From positions 5,332,001-5,396,000 of the forward strand of contig NZ_OZ239981.1 of the NCBI RefSeq assembly GCF_965196975.1: 64,000 nt of DNA, given 5' to 3'. Made by a program: the position numbers and the translations under genes. Below the pieces are notes generated by a model. It was not told where the DNA came from, did not search any database, and worked only from the letters and a program-made list of their open reading frames with translations. The DNA is from Endozoicomonas sp965196975 (lineage in GTDB: Bacteria; Pseudomonadota; Gammaproteobacteria; Pseudomonadales; Endozoicomonadaceae). Each line of letters starts with the position of its first letter. Position 1 is the first letter of the stretch. Positions 52,501 through 61,237 of the stretch are shown piece after piece.

Positions 52501-55500
52501 TGGGTAACTACAGCGTCTTTAAAGACATCAATTATAGCTTCAGCTTTGATAACTCCGTAGAAGTCAGCGCTTATAACCTGATGGAAACGGCTAACCTGGC
52601 AGGGAATATCGGCTCATTGGGTATTCTGCCCAATGGCAATGGAACCAACAAACAGGGTAAATCGGTTGGTGCTTCCATTACTTACGTTCAGCAAAGTGGT
52701 CAGGCGGTTGCCGGTATCGGTAAAGCGACGGTAACTGCTGCGGGTGATGTTGATATCTATTCTGAAACCGATGAACGGCACATTCTGGTAACGCCTTCAT
52801 CCGGCATGGGAAAAGGGCTTGGCTTTAACGGCGTTCTGGGGTTTCTGAACTCGGAAGTGCTGACTCATGCATCGCTTCATAAAGGCGCCCAGCTGAGCGC
52901 TGGTGATCTGGTGATCGTTGCCGACCATGAATTTGGTAACTGGGCGGCTGCCGGTGCGGTTAACTGGTCTACAGAATCTGCTGTCGGTATTGCCATCGCG
53001 GCTAATGTATCCCAGGGTGACACCAAAGCCTTTATTGGCGATAACAGCAGCGAATATGACAAGGTCAAGTTTCAGGACAGCAGCAACAGTAATACCACGA
53101 AACCGGACCCTACATCGCCTACCGCACCAACCCCCACCAAAGGGATTGTTGCCAACAGTGTATCTGTCCGTGGTCGTTCAAGTGGTACTAATGGTTCCAT
53201 TGCCGTTGCGGGTGCGTTAACGACAGAACCAACCAACGAGCCGGGAGTCGGGCAGAAGTTTGAGAACTGGTATAACGGTTTGTCTTCCAAGGTGGCGGCG
53301 AACTATACCGGTGCAAACAGCAGCAATGGAGATTCTTCCGTCGGGCAGGCATCCAGTGATGGAGCGAATGACAATAGTAACTCCAATGGCAATGGCCAGA
53401 GCAGTGCGGAAGTCTCCTCCGCTCAAACGGGATTAGCCGGTGCAGGTAGCTTCACGGTATCCGTCAACAATATGGATGCCAAAGCCATCATTGACGGGGC
53501 ATCCATCAGCGGCCATTCAAATGGCAATGGTTACAACGATGTTGATGTAGAAGTACAGGCACTGGAAAAAGTCATCTCTGCCAGTGCCTCCGGTTCAGCT
53601 GCCCTTTCTATGTTGGGTACTCAGTCCCCAAGTAACCAGAATACGATCGCAGGTGCCATCGCCTATCAGATCAGCTTTAATGATGCCCTGGCCTGGATAA
53701 AAGACACGACCATCAGCTATGCAGATGATGTGGCGGTTCAGGCGCTTCATGGTGGTGAATTAACCTCCGTTGCCCTGGCGCTTTCTGTCACCCGTCCGGC
53801 GGGCAATTCCCAGATGACCCAGAATGGTGCCCTGTCCATCTCCGGAGCCCAGATATACGACGGTACCTCGGCCAGAATCGAAGGGTCGTCAATCAGCTCG
53901 AATAATGGGGCGAATAACGATCTAGAAGTATCAGCCTACAACAACAGTTATGTGGGTGTTGGTGGTGGTACGCTGTATGCCGGAGGAAAGCAGGGCGCCG
54001 GTCTGGCCATTACCTTTGCCGAAATCAATGACCCATCGGCTATTGTTGGCGATGCCAACCCCGATGGCAATAATGTCCTCAGCTCAGCCTACGATGAAGA
54101 TGTTTATGATGGCAAAGCCACAGAAGCCATCATCGATTTCAGTGGCAGTACCCGTTCTACTATTTCCAATTTTGACCAGATTGATGTCAGTGCCCGCAGC
54201 CTGAACCGTATTGGCATTGGTGCCGCGGGTATTGGCTATAACGATAACCTTGAGGACTCCCTCGGCTTCCAGGGCAGCTTTGCCATTGGGTCGATTGGTG
54301 CGGACACGAAGGCACTGGTCAAAGGCTCGGATATTTCCGGTGCAACCACGGTGAATGTCAACGCCACCGGTGAGAAAGATGGTGATCTCGATACCATCAT
54401 CAGTAACCTGGGCAGCAGTGATACCAATAAAGACTTTGACTTCAGCGGTGCTGAAGCGATGGACAATACCAATGTCCATACTGCGGAAGACGGCAGTGGT
54501 TCAACCTACAGTTACAACAGTGAAGGCAAACGGATTATTGCGGTTGCCGGTGTTGTGCAGGTGGGCAAAAAGAACCTGGGGATTTCTTACGCCCATGCTG
54601 ACGTAAAAAGCGAAACCAAAGCCCGCATTGTAGACACCAATATCAACAAGGATGACAACACCGGGGCAACGGTCAATGTTAATGCCCGTGATAACTCACT
54701 GCTCTACAGCGTAGCCATTGGTGTCGGTGTGGGTACCGGTGGGTTCTCTGGCGTTGGCTCGGTGGCCGTGAACCGACTGAATAACCAGATTCTGGCAGAG
54801 ATCGGTGATTGGGATGGCAGCGATAAAGGCACTATCAATGCGTCTAATGTCGCTGTGACTGCCCAGAACGATATGGACATGATCAACGTCGCTGGTTCCG
54901 TAGCCGTTGCCAGTGGACAGGGTGGTGCCAGTGCTGGTGGGCTGGCCGTGGCGCTCAACCTTGTGGGTACCGATGAACACTCCACCAGGGCAAGAGTCAG
55001 CAATACCACCCTTAAAGTTGATGAAGACCTGACGGTCAAAGCGCTCAGTGGTGCTTCAAACGATAAGAACCTGCTGGTGGGCAATGCCATTGCCATTGGC
55101 GCCTCACTTGGGCAGAGCGGCATTGGCTTTGCCGGTGCGATTTCCACGAATAACGTGGACCAGACCATTCAAGCCGCTATCAAGGATACGGCGACCAATC
55201 GTTCTGGCGATGCTTCTTCAAACAGTGGTGGCGATGTCATCGTTAAGGGACATGATTACACCGACAGTGTCGCTACTGCCTGGATGGGGGCAGGGTCCGG
55301 TAACGGTTCTGCCGGTGGTGTCGCCATTGCCACCAACCGGGTGGACTCTGATGTTACGGCAGAGGTACTGGGTAATGGGAGCACAGCGGGAAGCACCACA
55401 TTAAAAGCACAGAACGTGGTGGTTGATGCCTTCCGGAGAAACTGGCTGCTAACCATTGATGCCGGGGTCGCCGCTTCAAAACAGGTATCTCTCGCCGGGT

Positions 55501-58376
55501 CGGTCGGTACGGGTGTCATAGACGGCGATGTCACGGCAAGAATCGCTGAGGATGCCCGGGTAGAGGCCTGGAATAATGTACTGGTCAATGCGGATGCGCT
55601 AAGTGTCAATCTGGTGGGCAGCGGTGCTGTGGGTATTGGTCTCGACAGTGGTGCCGGTGCTGTCGCCATCTCTACCGCCATGGAATATGGCAAAACAGAA
55701 GCTTACATTGATGACGCGGTCGTCATCGCCAAAGGCAAGGGCAGCACCATGCAGGTCGATACCGGTGACCTGCAGGGCTATGGTGATCTGCCCGACTTAT
55801 CCACAGCAGGGGATGATTCTGATCCCGATTCGGTTTCAATGGGTGATCTGACCAGTGGCTTTGATCTGCTCTCAGTGAACCGAACCAAAGAGTCCGTTAA
55901 TGGTTTGGTGGTTAACGCGACATCACGAACCAAACAGCGTGCCATTACGGTGGGTGGCGCCGGTGGCAAGACCGTGGCGATCAATGCCAACGTTGCTACC
56001 AATGGCACCTACAATGCCACAAAAGCCTACATCAAAGATTCAACCATCAACTCTGGCGTTACCAATGAAAGCGGTGCCGATGTTTATGTGCGGGCCAACG
56101 CTCATGAAGCAGGGCTGGCGGTTTCTGCCGGTATCGCCGTCTCTGGTGGCGGTGAAGCTGCCGGAGCTGGCGTAGGTGGTTTTGCAACCAATGCCCAGAA
56201 ACGCTCCAGTGAAGCAACCGTTGTTAACAGCACCGTCAATGCCGACAAGCTGACGATCGATGCCAACAGCTCCAAGCTGGCTCAAGCCGTATCTGCCGGT
56301 GTTGCTGCCGGACTTGGAACCACTGGAGGTTTAGGCGGAGCCGCTTCGGTGGTAATTACGGAACAGATGGGAGATACCCGCGCATGGCTCCGTGGTGGAA
56401 CCACTAATGCCAATGAAGTGGTTGTGGTAGCTGACCGCAGGCAGGAGTCCAATGTCGCTGCCGGTGCCGCAGGTATTGGTACCACAGTCGGTGTCGGGAT
56501 CGGCCTGGCGGTCAATATCGTTGGTGGTGACTCGCAGGCAATCATTGGCAATGACCTCGATGACAATGGTGATACTTATACGACCACTGTCAATTCAGAC
56601 ACAGTGACCGTTGATGCCGATCGTGTCTCAAGTGTTAACAGCTATACCTTTGGTGCCGGTATTGGTGGCAGTTATGGCGTTGCCGCGATGATCAATACCA
56701 CGGAGTTCCGCGGCGAAACCAGGGCAGCTGTTCATGGATATCTCAAATCCAGCGATCTGACCACCGATTTACGAGGCAGTGATGGCTCTTCTGCTGCGAC
56801 GAATGTGACGGTCAATGCCCAGGAAATTCAATACGCCAATCAGATGGCAGCTGGGATTGGTGCTGGTGCCAGTGTGGGGGTTGGTGCTGTCGCCAACGTG
56901 GTTCTGGGGCGCTCTCAGGTTTACAGCGAAGTGGTGGGTTCTGATGTTAAGGCTGGTACGTTGGATGTGGATGCAGTGGCACAGCGCGAATCTGACCTGA
57001 TCAGTGTGGCCGGTGCGGCCTCCACCAATGTGGCAGCTGCTGTCAGTATCGGTGTTGCCCTGTATGGCCAGGGTGATACCACTGCGGAAGATGGCACGAA
57101 CGCTGAAGATGAGTTTGATCCCAGCCGTAACGAAGCCAATACGGTTCTGGCTACCGATACCGCCAGTTATAACCGACATCTGTCAGATGATGATATTGCG
57201 ACCCTGGAAGCGGATTCCGGCCTGACCATCACCCGGGGCAGTACACCTGCAGCGTCAACTACAACCGAATCCGGTAAGTCCCTCAAACTCAGTGGTGAAA
57301 GTGTCACAGCTGCCCGTATCAGTGGTGGTCTGGTGGATGTGGATACCCTGAATGTTAACAGCCGGACGCTGCAGCACAGTTACCAGGGGCTGGGGGCTGC
57401 GCAGGCAAGCTCCGTCGGCATTGCCGGGGTTGTGGGTATCAGCCGCTCTTATGAAATGAACATTGCCACGGTGGACAGCAGTGTCAAAGCCAACAATGCA
57501 GTGATTGGTGCCAGTCTGGAAAATGTCAGCGATGACGATGGCGCTCTGGAGATGAAGAGTTTTATTGTTGGTCTTGGTGGTACCAGCGTCGTTATCAACT
57601 ATACCGATGCCCGAAGTGAGAACCGGGTAGTTGCTGGCATTAATTCAGCGGTTGGTGATGACACCGGTGACCTGCAGGTCACCGCCAAAGACAGTACTGA
57701 AATCCGCCTGGGAGATGTCAGCAGTGGTAAGCCGTCTTCTGTGACCGATGGTTCTCTGAATATCAATGTTGGTGCTGCCGCTATCGGGGTCAGTGTCGGG
57801 TATGCAGAAAAAGATGGTGATATTGATGCCTGGATTGGTGAGCAGGGCAAGCTGATTGATGGGTATAGCAACATTACGCTATCGGCTGTTAATGAGGGTA
57901 TGGTCAAGAGTACCGGCTTTGCATTGGCCGGTGGGTTGCTGGCAGGCGTACAGGGTGTTATCACTTCTGCGCATGATGATTCTGATGTTAATGCCACGGT
58001 TTATGGAACGATCGGTACCGGTTCTGGGGTTGTTAATGTTAATGCCCAGTCAGCTCCGAGTCTCTACTCCAGTGCTTATGGGGTGACAGTGGCCGCCGGC
58101 GGTGCCATGGGTGGTTCGTTTGCTTATGCAACCACCGAAACCAAAGCCCAGGCCGAAATTGCGGACGGTGCCATTTTCAATGGCAGTGGCAATGTGGTTG
58201 TTCGCTCTGAGACGGGCAGTGGTAATGATGGTTATGAAACTGCTTATGCCGCCGCCTTTGCTGCTTCAGGTGGCTTGCTGGCAGGTATTGCCGGTAGTGA
58301 GGCAAGAGCAACCAACCGTTCACAGTCCATTGCCAAAGTGGGCGATGGGGTATCGATTCCTTATTCTGACTTGTAA
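49578..58376 (+). CDS. Giant LktA-like filamentous adhesin, N-terminal fragment (interrupted by IS66)
   Basis: 2,932-residue fragment of a two-partner-secretion-type exoprotein. The start at 49578 has AAGG 9 nt upstream; the ATG at 49569 is too close to it. The N-terminus has a long polar extension (about 36 aa), then a signal core LGMLLSGAAVAVD. A TPS-like secretion domain follows at about residues 82-160 (SAINVFNKFVVGSSHTVNL, GDVVFASSAGFLVGESGVVN), resembling the leukotoxin LktA adhesin family. The rest is a long Ala/Gly/Ser/Val/Asp-rich array of degenerate beta-helix-type repeats, with a Pro/Thr linker near residue 1170. The frame ends in a stop supplied by the IS66 end just after the target duplication. 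No TpsB transporter gene is in the window. Likely surface adhesin or effector; exact role unknown. Confidence 0.8.
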   Translation: MADFDRTQLSVSIGRVNSARAYQKSTGASFSSALRMPAALGMLLSGAAVAVDHDIQAVSDFTSISTNSNIHDITSKKMSGTSAINVFNKFVVGSSHTVNLQVPDSASKLVNIVRGSEAPAVHGIMNSYKSGSLGGDVVFASSAGFLVGESGVVNVGSLAIKTPTEAEITGLTSGADAVDAKITDLLNDSFSVSSSGTVRIKGKINTASGLNVNASTIQVDSGGIVISGRAAQASAVALSAVNVDDLTIPSELNVDGGIITLRASSSAAGAIDLSGDLYADGGFTIMAENVDVKAGATLDSRDSISASAAGIIAFKGKTDQTTTTLSLSASGKTVLFESGTASNPEQSAEGITLIGNTTVAGSTTVSSDTLKTNTGSSLDISGSLAVTADSKADVSGTLAAESGITITSKDIDLNSGSTLDTRNSGDSARGDVTLTASVTENIGIGKATSETNIDLGGQVYAANVTATAKSIANSSFYEEPGTAMGVAATGALAGASFYFMDADADATVNVNSGANIQASGNVTLTSESHALTEASSISLGSQLTGSLAAVYATSDATSTTHVKSGATIEAGGDLEVSAHNESYISASAMDIIAEDANKVVIAAAVGESDVDATAKIDSGVTLDANNLVLAAENQNYYYVSASAYGLKNTQYGVAVAVGDFDTNTTAELGSSLGSDLDKTGNVTITSLNRTLNQRVHSGVTVGSSLLFRTVGSKVVQGVSALQTGVTNYTNQFLTGSGQSVEKNESGKVSFKGGLAFSLNLSDHDAYSYLGTNTSNQTDAPKINATGNVLVASQVDIGTDNEKMAGGYGTGSLGGDQGGYRTSAETAVTAPAEGSAGAGQTSAADTSLALALNFAINDSDVVSEVGKFVQINAANLGVIAGQYMPIVSTYDKWDTIADVLGKFNGIGGLQNNLLTTFANAGASADKEAYGGSLNVVWNDMDTKAWIGDSAKVTTTGTGSWNASREVKANSQVTSILGNYSVFKDINYSFSFDNSVEVSAYNLMETANLAGNIGSLGILPNGNGTNKQGKSVGASITYVQQSGQAVAGIGKATVTAAGDVDIYSETDERHILVTPSSGMGKGLGFNGVLGFLNSEVLTHASLHKGAQLSAGDLVIVADHEFGNWAAAGAVNWSTESAVGIAIAANVSQGDTKAFIGDNSSEYDKVKFQDSSNSNTTKPDPTSPTAPTPTKGIVANSVSVRGRSSGTNGSIAVAGALTTEPTNEPGVGQKFENWYNGLSSKVAANYTGANSSNGDSSVGQASSDGANDNSNSNGNGQSSAEVSSAQTGLAGAGSFTVSVNNMDAKAIIDGASISGHSNGNGYNDVDVEVQALEKVISASASGSAALSMLGTQSPSNQNTIAGAIAYQISFNDALAWIKDTTISYADDVAVQALHGGELTSVALALSVTRPAGNSQMTQNGALSISGAQIYDGTSARIEGSSISSNNGANNDLEVSAYNNSYVGVGGGTLYAGGKQGAGLAITFAEINDPSAIVGDANPDGNNVLSSAYDEDVYDGKATEAIIDFSGSTRSTISNFDQIDVSARSLNRIGIGAAGIGYNDNLEDSLGFQGSFAIGSIGADTKALVKGSDISGATTVNVNATGEKDGDLDTIISNLGSSDTNKDFDFSGAEAMDNTNVHTAEDGSGSTYSYNSEGKRIIAVAGVVQVGKKNLGISYAHADVKSETKARIVDTNINKDDNTGATVNVNARDNSLLYSVAIGVGVGTGGFSGVGSVAVNRLNNQILAEIGDWDGSDKGTINASNVAVTAQNDMDMINVAGSVAVASGQGGASAGGLAVALNLVGTDEHSTRARVSNTTLKVDEDLTVKALSGASNDKNLLVGNAIAIGASLGQSGIGFAGAISTNNVDQTIQAAIKDTATNRSGDASSNSGGDVIVKGHDYTDSVATAWMGAGSGNGSAGGVAIATNRVDSDVTAEVLGNGSTAGSTTLKAQNVVVDAFRRNWLLTIDAGVAASKQVSLAGSVGTGVIDGDVTARIAEDARVEAWNNVLVNADALSVNLVGSGAVGIGLDSGAGAVAISTAMEYGKTEAYIDDAVVIAKGKGSTMQVDTGDLQGYGDLPDLSTAGDDSDPDSVSMGDLTSGFDLLSVNRTKESVNGLVVNATSRTKQRAITVGGAGGKTVAINANVATNGTYNATKAYIKDSTINSGVTNESGADVYVRANAHEAGLAVSAGIAVSGGGEAAGAGVGGFATNAQKRSSEATVVNSTVNADKLTIDANSSKLAQAVSAGVAAGLGTTGGLGGAASVVITEQMGDTRAWLRGGTTNANEVVVVADRRQESNVAAGAAGIGTTVGVGIGLAVNIVGGDSQAIIGNDLDDNGDTYTTTVNSDTVTVDADRVSSVNSYTFGAGIGGSYGVAAMINTTEFRGETRAAVHGYLKSSDLTTDLRGSDGSSAATNVTVNAQEIQYANQMAAGIGAGASVGVGAVANVVLGRSQVYSEVVGSDVKAGTLDVDAVAQRESDLISVAGAASTNVAAAVSIGVALYGQGDTTAEDGTNAEDEFDPSRNEANTVLATDTASYNRHLSDDDIATLEADSGLTITRGSTPAASTTTESGKSLKLSGESVTAARISGGLVDVDTLNVNSRTLQHSYQGLGAAQASSVGIAGVVGISRSYEMNIATVDSSVKANNAVIGASLENVSDDDGALEMKSFIVGLGGTSVVINYTDARSENRVVAGINSAVGDDTGDLQVTAKDSTEIRLGDVSSGKPSSVTDGSLNINVGAAAIGVSVGYAEKDGDIDAWIGEQGKLIDGYSNITLSAVNEGMVKSTGFALAGGLLAGVQGVITSAHDDSDVNATVYGTIGTGSGVVNVNAQSAPSLYSSAYGVTVAAGGAMGGSFAYATTETKAQAEIADGAIFNGSGNVVVRSETGSGNDGYETAYAAAFAASGGLLAGIAGSEARATNRSQSIAKVGDGVSIPYSDL

Positions 58377-59971
58377 CTATTCAGCACCCAGCAAAGGCGT
58401 ATTGTTGTAATTTCGAACCGCTTTAAGAAGCGCCTGAAATATGTTCAACCCCTGCTTTTTAGCAGATGATAAATAGCTTCGGATTCGGGTAAACATGGTA
58501 CCTCCGTCTTCGCTTCTGAAACAGCCTGAGATCTTCTGCTTAAGTTTGGCCATCCTGGCATCACGTTCACTGCCATTGTTATCGAAGGGAATTGAAAAGT
58601 CCGACATGAAGCGCAACGTTTCAACCTTAAACTCAATAAGCCTTTTGAACAGGTTGTAGGCCTTGGTATTCCTGACCTTCTTACGTCCAAGCACCTGTCG
58701 TTGTTTTTCCATATAAGCGGTTTCCTTCGTGAGAGCCCTTTGAAGGATTTGGTCGTATATCGTCTCAATGCGAAGCTGTATTGCACCAGGCATTTGAGTC
58801 AGACCGGCTGCTTTGTATTTCTTGCAGAAGTGCCAGGAGAGCGTAAGCAATTTCATCAGCCGCAGAGCCAGCTTATTCGCATCCCTATCGACAACTCCCT
58901 GAAGCTCTCTCAGATGATGGGCATTACAAAGCACATGCACTGCCGCATAGGCAAAGTAGGACTTCCAATGATCGTGAACCAGAATGCCTGCAAAAGTCAG
59001 CAGGATGCCCATTGCATCCATTGCTTCACAACCTCGCCTTTCTGAGAGGTAGTAAAGCGTCCATTGGTCATCTCGCATAATGTGTAACCACCACAGTGAA
59101 CCGTCAACCCGCATGCCAGTTTCATCCGCTCCTGCAACCGGACTTTCTTGTAAAGCATCGCGGATACTCTGCTCAGTAGAGGCCAGGTTCTCATGGGTAT
59201 AGGCAACAAAATTGGCAACAGAGCCTGCGCTGACACTCATGCAATAAATAGTATTGAAATACTCAGACACCCGGTGATATGGGATGAAGTGATACTGGTT
59301 TAAATGAACAGCCATTGCCTGAGTCACTTCTCCGTATTGAGCAGCGGCTTTCACTCCTTGGGGAAACTCAGCGGTGTTCCGTTTACCACAAGGACATACT
59401 TTAACGTCTGCCCAGTACGCGGTAACTTCAAATTCTCCGGGTCTACCTGGATCAAAAACCTGTCGCTCAATGTATTTGGTGGGTTTAATATCGATAAGCG
59501 AAGACTGGCAACAGCAACATTTTTCAACCTTCAGATGCCTGACATAATCGGGTAAGGCGACACGTCTCAAACAAGAGCCTTGATGACCTTTCTGGCCACC
59601 TGGTTTATTGCCTGAAGATGGTCTAAGGCTTTTGGGGTTCGGTGTTTCCTGTGAGGAGCAGGGGGCTTCTTTGGAAGATGTATCACCTTTATCACTCCCT
59701 TTTTTACTGGGCTTTTGATAACCATCTGACGATGGTGGCTTACTACTGTTTTGACTGTTTTTATTAACCCTTTCTTCCAGTTCGCTGCAACGTTCCCGTA
59801 AAAGCGCATTCTCGGTCCGAAGCTCTTCATTCTCTTTAAGGAGAGCTTCGGTAAACGGAGTAGCTGGGAAGTCTGGTTCCATACTGGAGATTTGTTAGAA
59901 AAATTGAGTATAAGATGATGGTCGAAAAATCAGAAAATTCCAGATTTATATGAAGGGTGCTGAATAGTTAC
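58373..59971 (-). mobile_element. IS66-family element, copy 3 (inside adhesin gene)
   Basis: 1,599 bp with target duplication TCTGACTT at 58365-58372 and 59972-59979. One base differs from the other copies at about 58520 (GAAGC to GAAAC on the plus strand), a synonymous Cys codon change in the transposase. It interrupts the adhesin gene in its 3' part. Confidence 0.96.
58377..59882 (-). CDS. IS66-family transposase (copy 3)
   Basis: 501 residues, identical protein to the other three copies despite one silent base change. Complete DDE triad. Confidence 0.97.
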   Translation of the reverse strand: MEPDFPATPFTEALLKENEELRTENALLRERCSELEERVNKNSQNSSKPPSSDGYQKPSKKGSDKGDTSSKEAPCSSQETPNPKSLRPSSGNKPGGQKGHQGSCLRRVALPDYVRHLKVEKCCCCQSSLIDIKPTKYIERQVFDPGRPGEFEVTAYWADVKVCPCGKRNTAEFPQGVKAAAQYGEVTQAMAVHLNQYHFIPYHRVSEYFNTIYCMSVSAGSVANFVAYTHENLASTEQSIRDALQESPVAGADETGMRVDGSLWWLHIMRDDQWTLYYLSERRGCEAMDAMGILLTFAGILVHDHWKSYFAYAAVHVLCNAHHLRELQGVVDRDANKLALRLMKLLTLSWHFCKKYKAAGLTQMPGAIQLRIETIYDQILQRALTKETAYMEKQRQVLGRKKVRNTKAYNLFKRLIEFKVETLRFMSDFSIPFDNNGSERDARMAKLKQKISGCFRSEDGGTMFTRIRSYLSSAKKQGLNIFQALLKAVRNYNNTPLLGAE

Positions 59972-61237
59972 TCTGACTTTTCTGTTTATGCCCGTCATAC
60001 CGGTGTGCAGATTGCCGATGCCGATGGCTATTTTGTGGGGCTGGTGGCTGGTGGTTATCAGACAGGTGTTGCTCAATCATTTACCTCTACCCGAGTTGAG
60101 TTTGGTAAAGACCCCATTGCTGCCCTGGAGCGGACAGGTGACCTGACACTTGATGCCAACAGTTTCAACCAGAACCAGAGCTTTACCACTGCAGGTGGAG
60201 GTGGTTATTACGCTGGCAGTGCGGCGGAATCGGTGATGGACGCTGGTGACTATGGCAGTGGCAAGTACTCTGCCGCTGTGCTGGTGGATGACTGGTCCAG
60301 TGGTTACCGGGTGCTGCCAGTGGATGCGGGTGGCGTTTATATTTCGGCCGCCAGCGAGACCGAATTCTTTGCAGGTACTGATTCCACAACGGTCTCTGTC
60401 GTTGGTGGTTCCGGTGCAACGTCAAAAACAGAAGTGGATACCAATGTTCGGGTCGATCTGGGCAAGAACGTCAGCTTCTCTGCCATGCAGGTGGATATTG
60501 ATGCGTTCAACAGTGCCTATCAGATTCAAAATCCGTACTTCAGTGGCTTCAGCTCTTCAGTGTATGGCGCGGGTGGTGGTGCGGCCAATGGTTCTGCTGG
60601 CCTCTCCTATCAAAACCTGAAAAACCTGACGGCTGAGGTGATCCTTGGTAAGAACGGTGTGCTGAAAATATCGGATCTGGCCTGGCTGGACAGCACTTAC
60701 GATCACAATATTACCATCGATGCCAACACCGACTTCTATGTCTACGACGAGTCCAAACTGGAAATTGGTGGGGCGCTTCAGGGAGCAGGCGCTGAGTCGG
60801 ACGTTGATGTTAAAACCCGAAATAAAATCACCGTTGGTGAAGGCTACAACATTTATAACCCGGTGGGTGAAATCGGTATTGGTACCTACTCAAGAGGATC
60901 CGCTGTTGCCCAGGCAAACGTCAGTGTGTGGGCGGCAGCAGGTGTAGCCGGTGGGGTCAGTGATGTTTACCTGGACGTTCTTAACCAGGTGAATATTGGT
61001 AAGAATGCCATTATCAATAGCTATGGTGATGTGGGTATCTACAGTGGTCGTGCCAGTAACTACTTTCAGGAAAACCAGCTGACCAGTAATGCGCTGGCCA
61101 ATGTGTATAACTGGACTGCCATTCCGATCCCTGCAGGTAATAAAGCCAAGTCCAACATCTCGCTGACCAATAAGGTGGAGTTTGCTGACGGTTTTGCGGT
61201 GGGCTCGGATAGCCACGTCTTTATAGAGGCTAAGTAA
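59972..61237 (+). CDS. Adhesin middle fragment between two IS66 copies
   Basis: About 420 codons of the adhesin. Reading through the target duplication from the first fragment gives an uninterrupted junction (IPYSD joined to FSVYARHTG), so this is the direct continuation of the 49.6-kb gene. The repeats have the same Ala/Gly/Asp/Asn-rich character (for example AQANVSVWAAAGVAGGVSDV). A GTG inside the IS66 end at 59957 could start translation, but the product would lack a signal peptide. The end at 61237 is the IS66-borne TAA after FIEAK. As it stands this piece is a non-secretable remnant. Confidence 0.85.
   Translation, partial: SDFSVYARHTGVQIADADGYFVGLVAGGYQTGVAQSFTSTRVEFGKDPIAALERTGDLTLDANSFNQNQSFTTAGGGGYYAGSAAESVMDAGDYGSGKYSAAVLVDDWSSGYRVLPVDAGGVYISAASETEFFAGTDSTTVSVVGGSGATSKTEVDTNVRVDLGKNVSFSAMQVDIDAFNSAYQIQNPYFSGFSSSVYGAGGGAANGSAGLSYQNLKNLTAEVILGKNGVLKISDLAWLDSTYDHNITIDANTDFYVYDESKLEIGGALQGAGAESDVDVKTRNKITVGEGYNIYNPVGEIGIGTYSRGSAVAQANVSVWAAAGVAGGVSDVYLDVLNQVNIGKNAIINSYGDVGIYSGRASNYFQENQLTSNALANVYNWTAIPIPAGNKAKSNISLTNKVEFADGFAVGSDSHVFIEAK

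Noticed and set aside
49578..58376. Adhesin repeats as a tandem DNA satellite or CRISPR-like array
   Set aside because: The repetition is at protein level and degenerate; no exact DNA repeat-spacer periodicity is visible.
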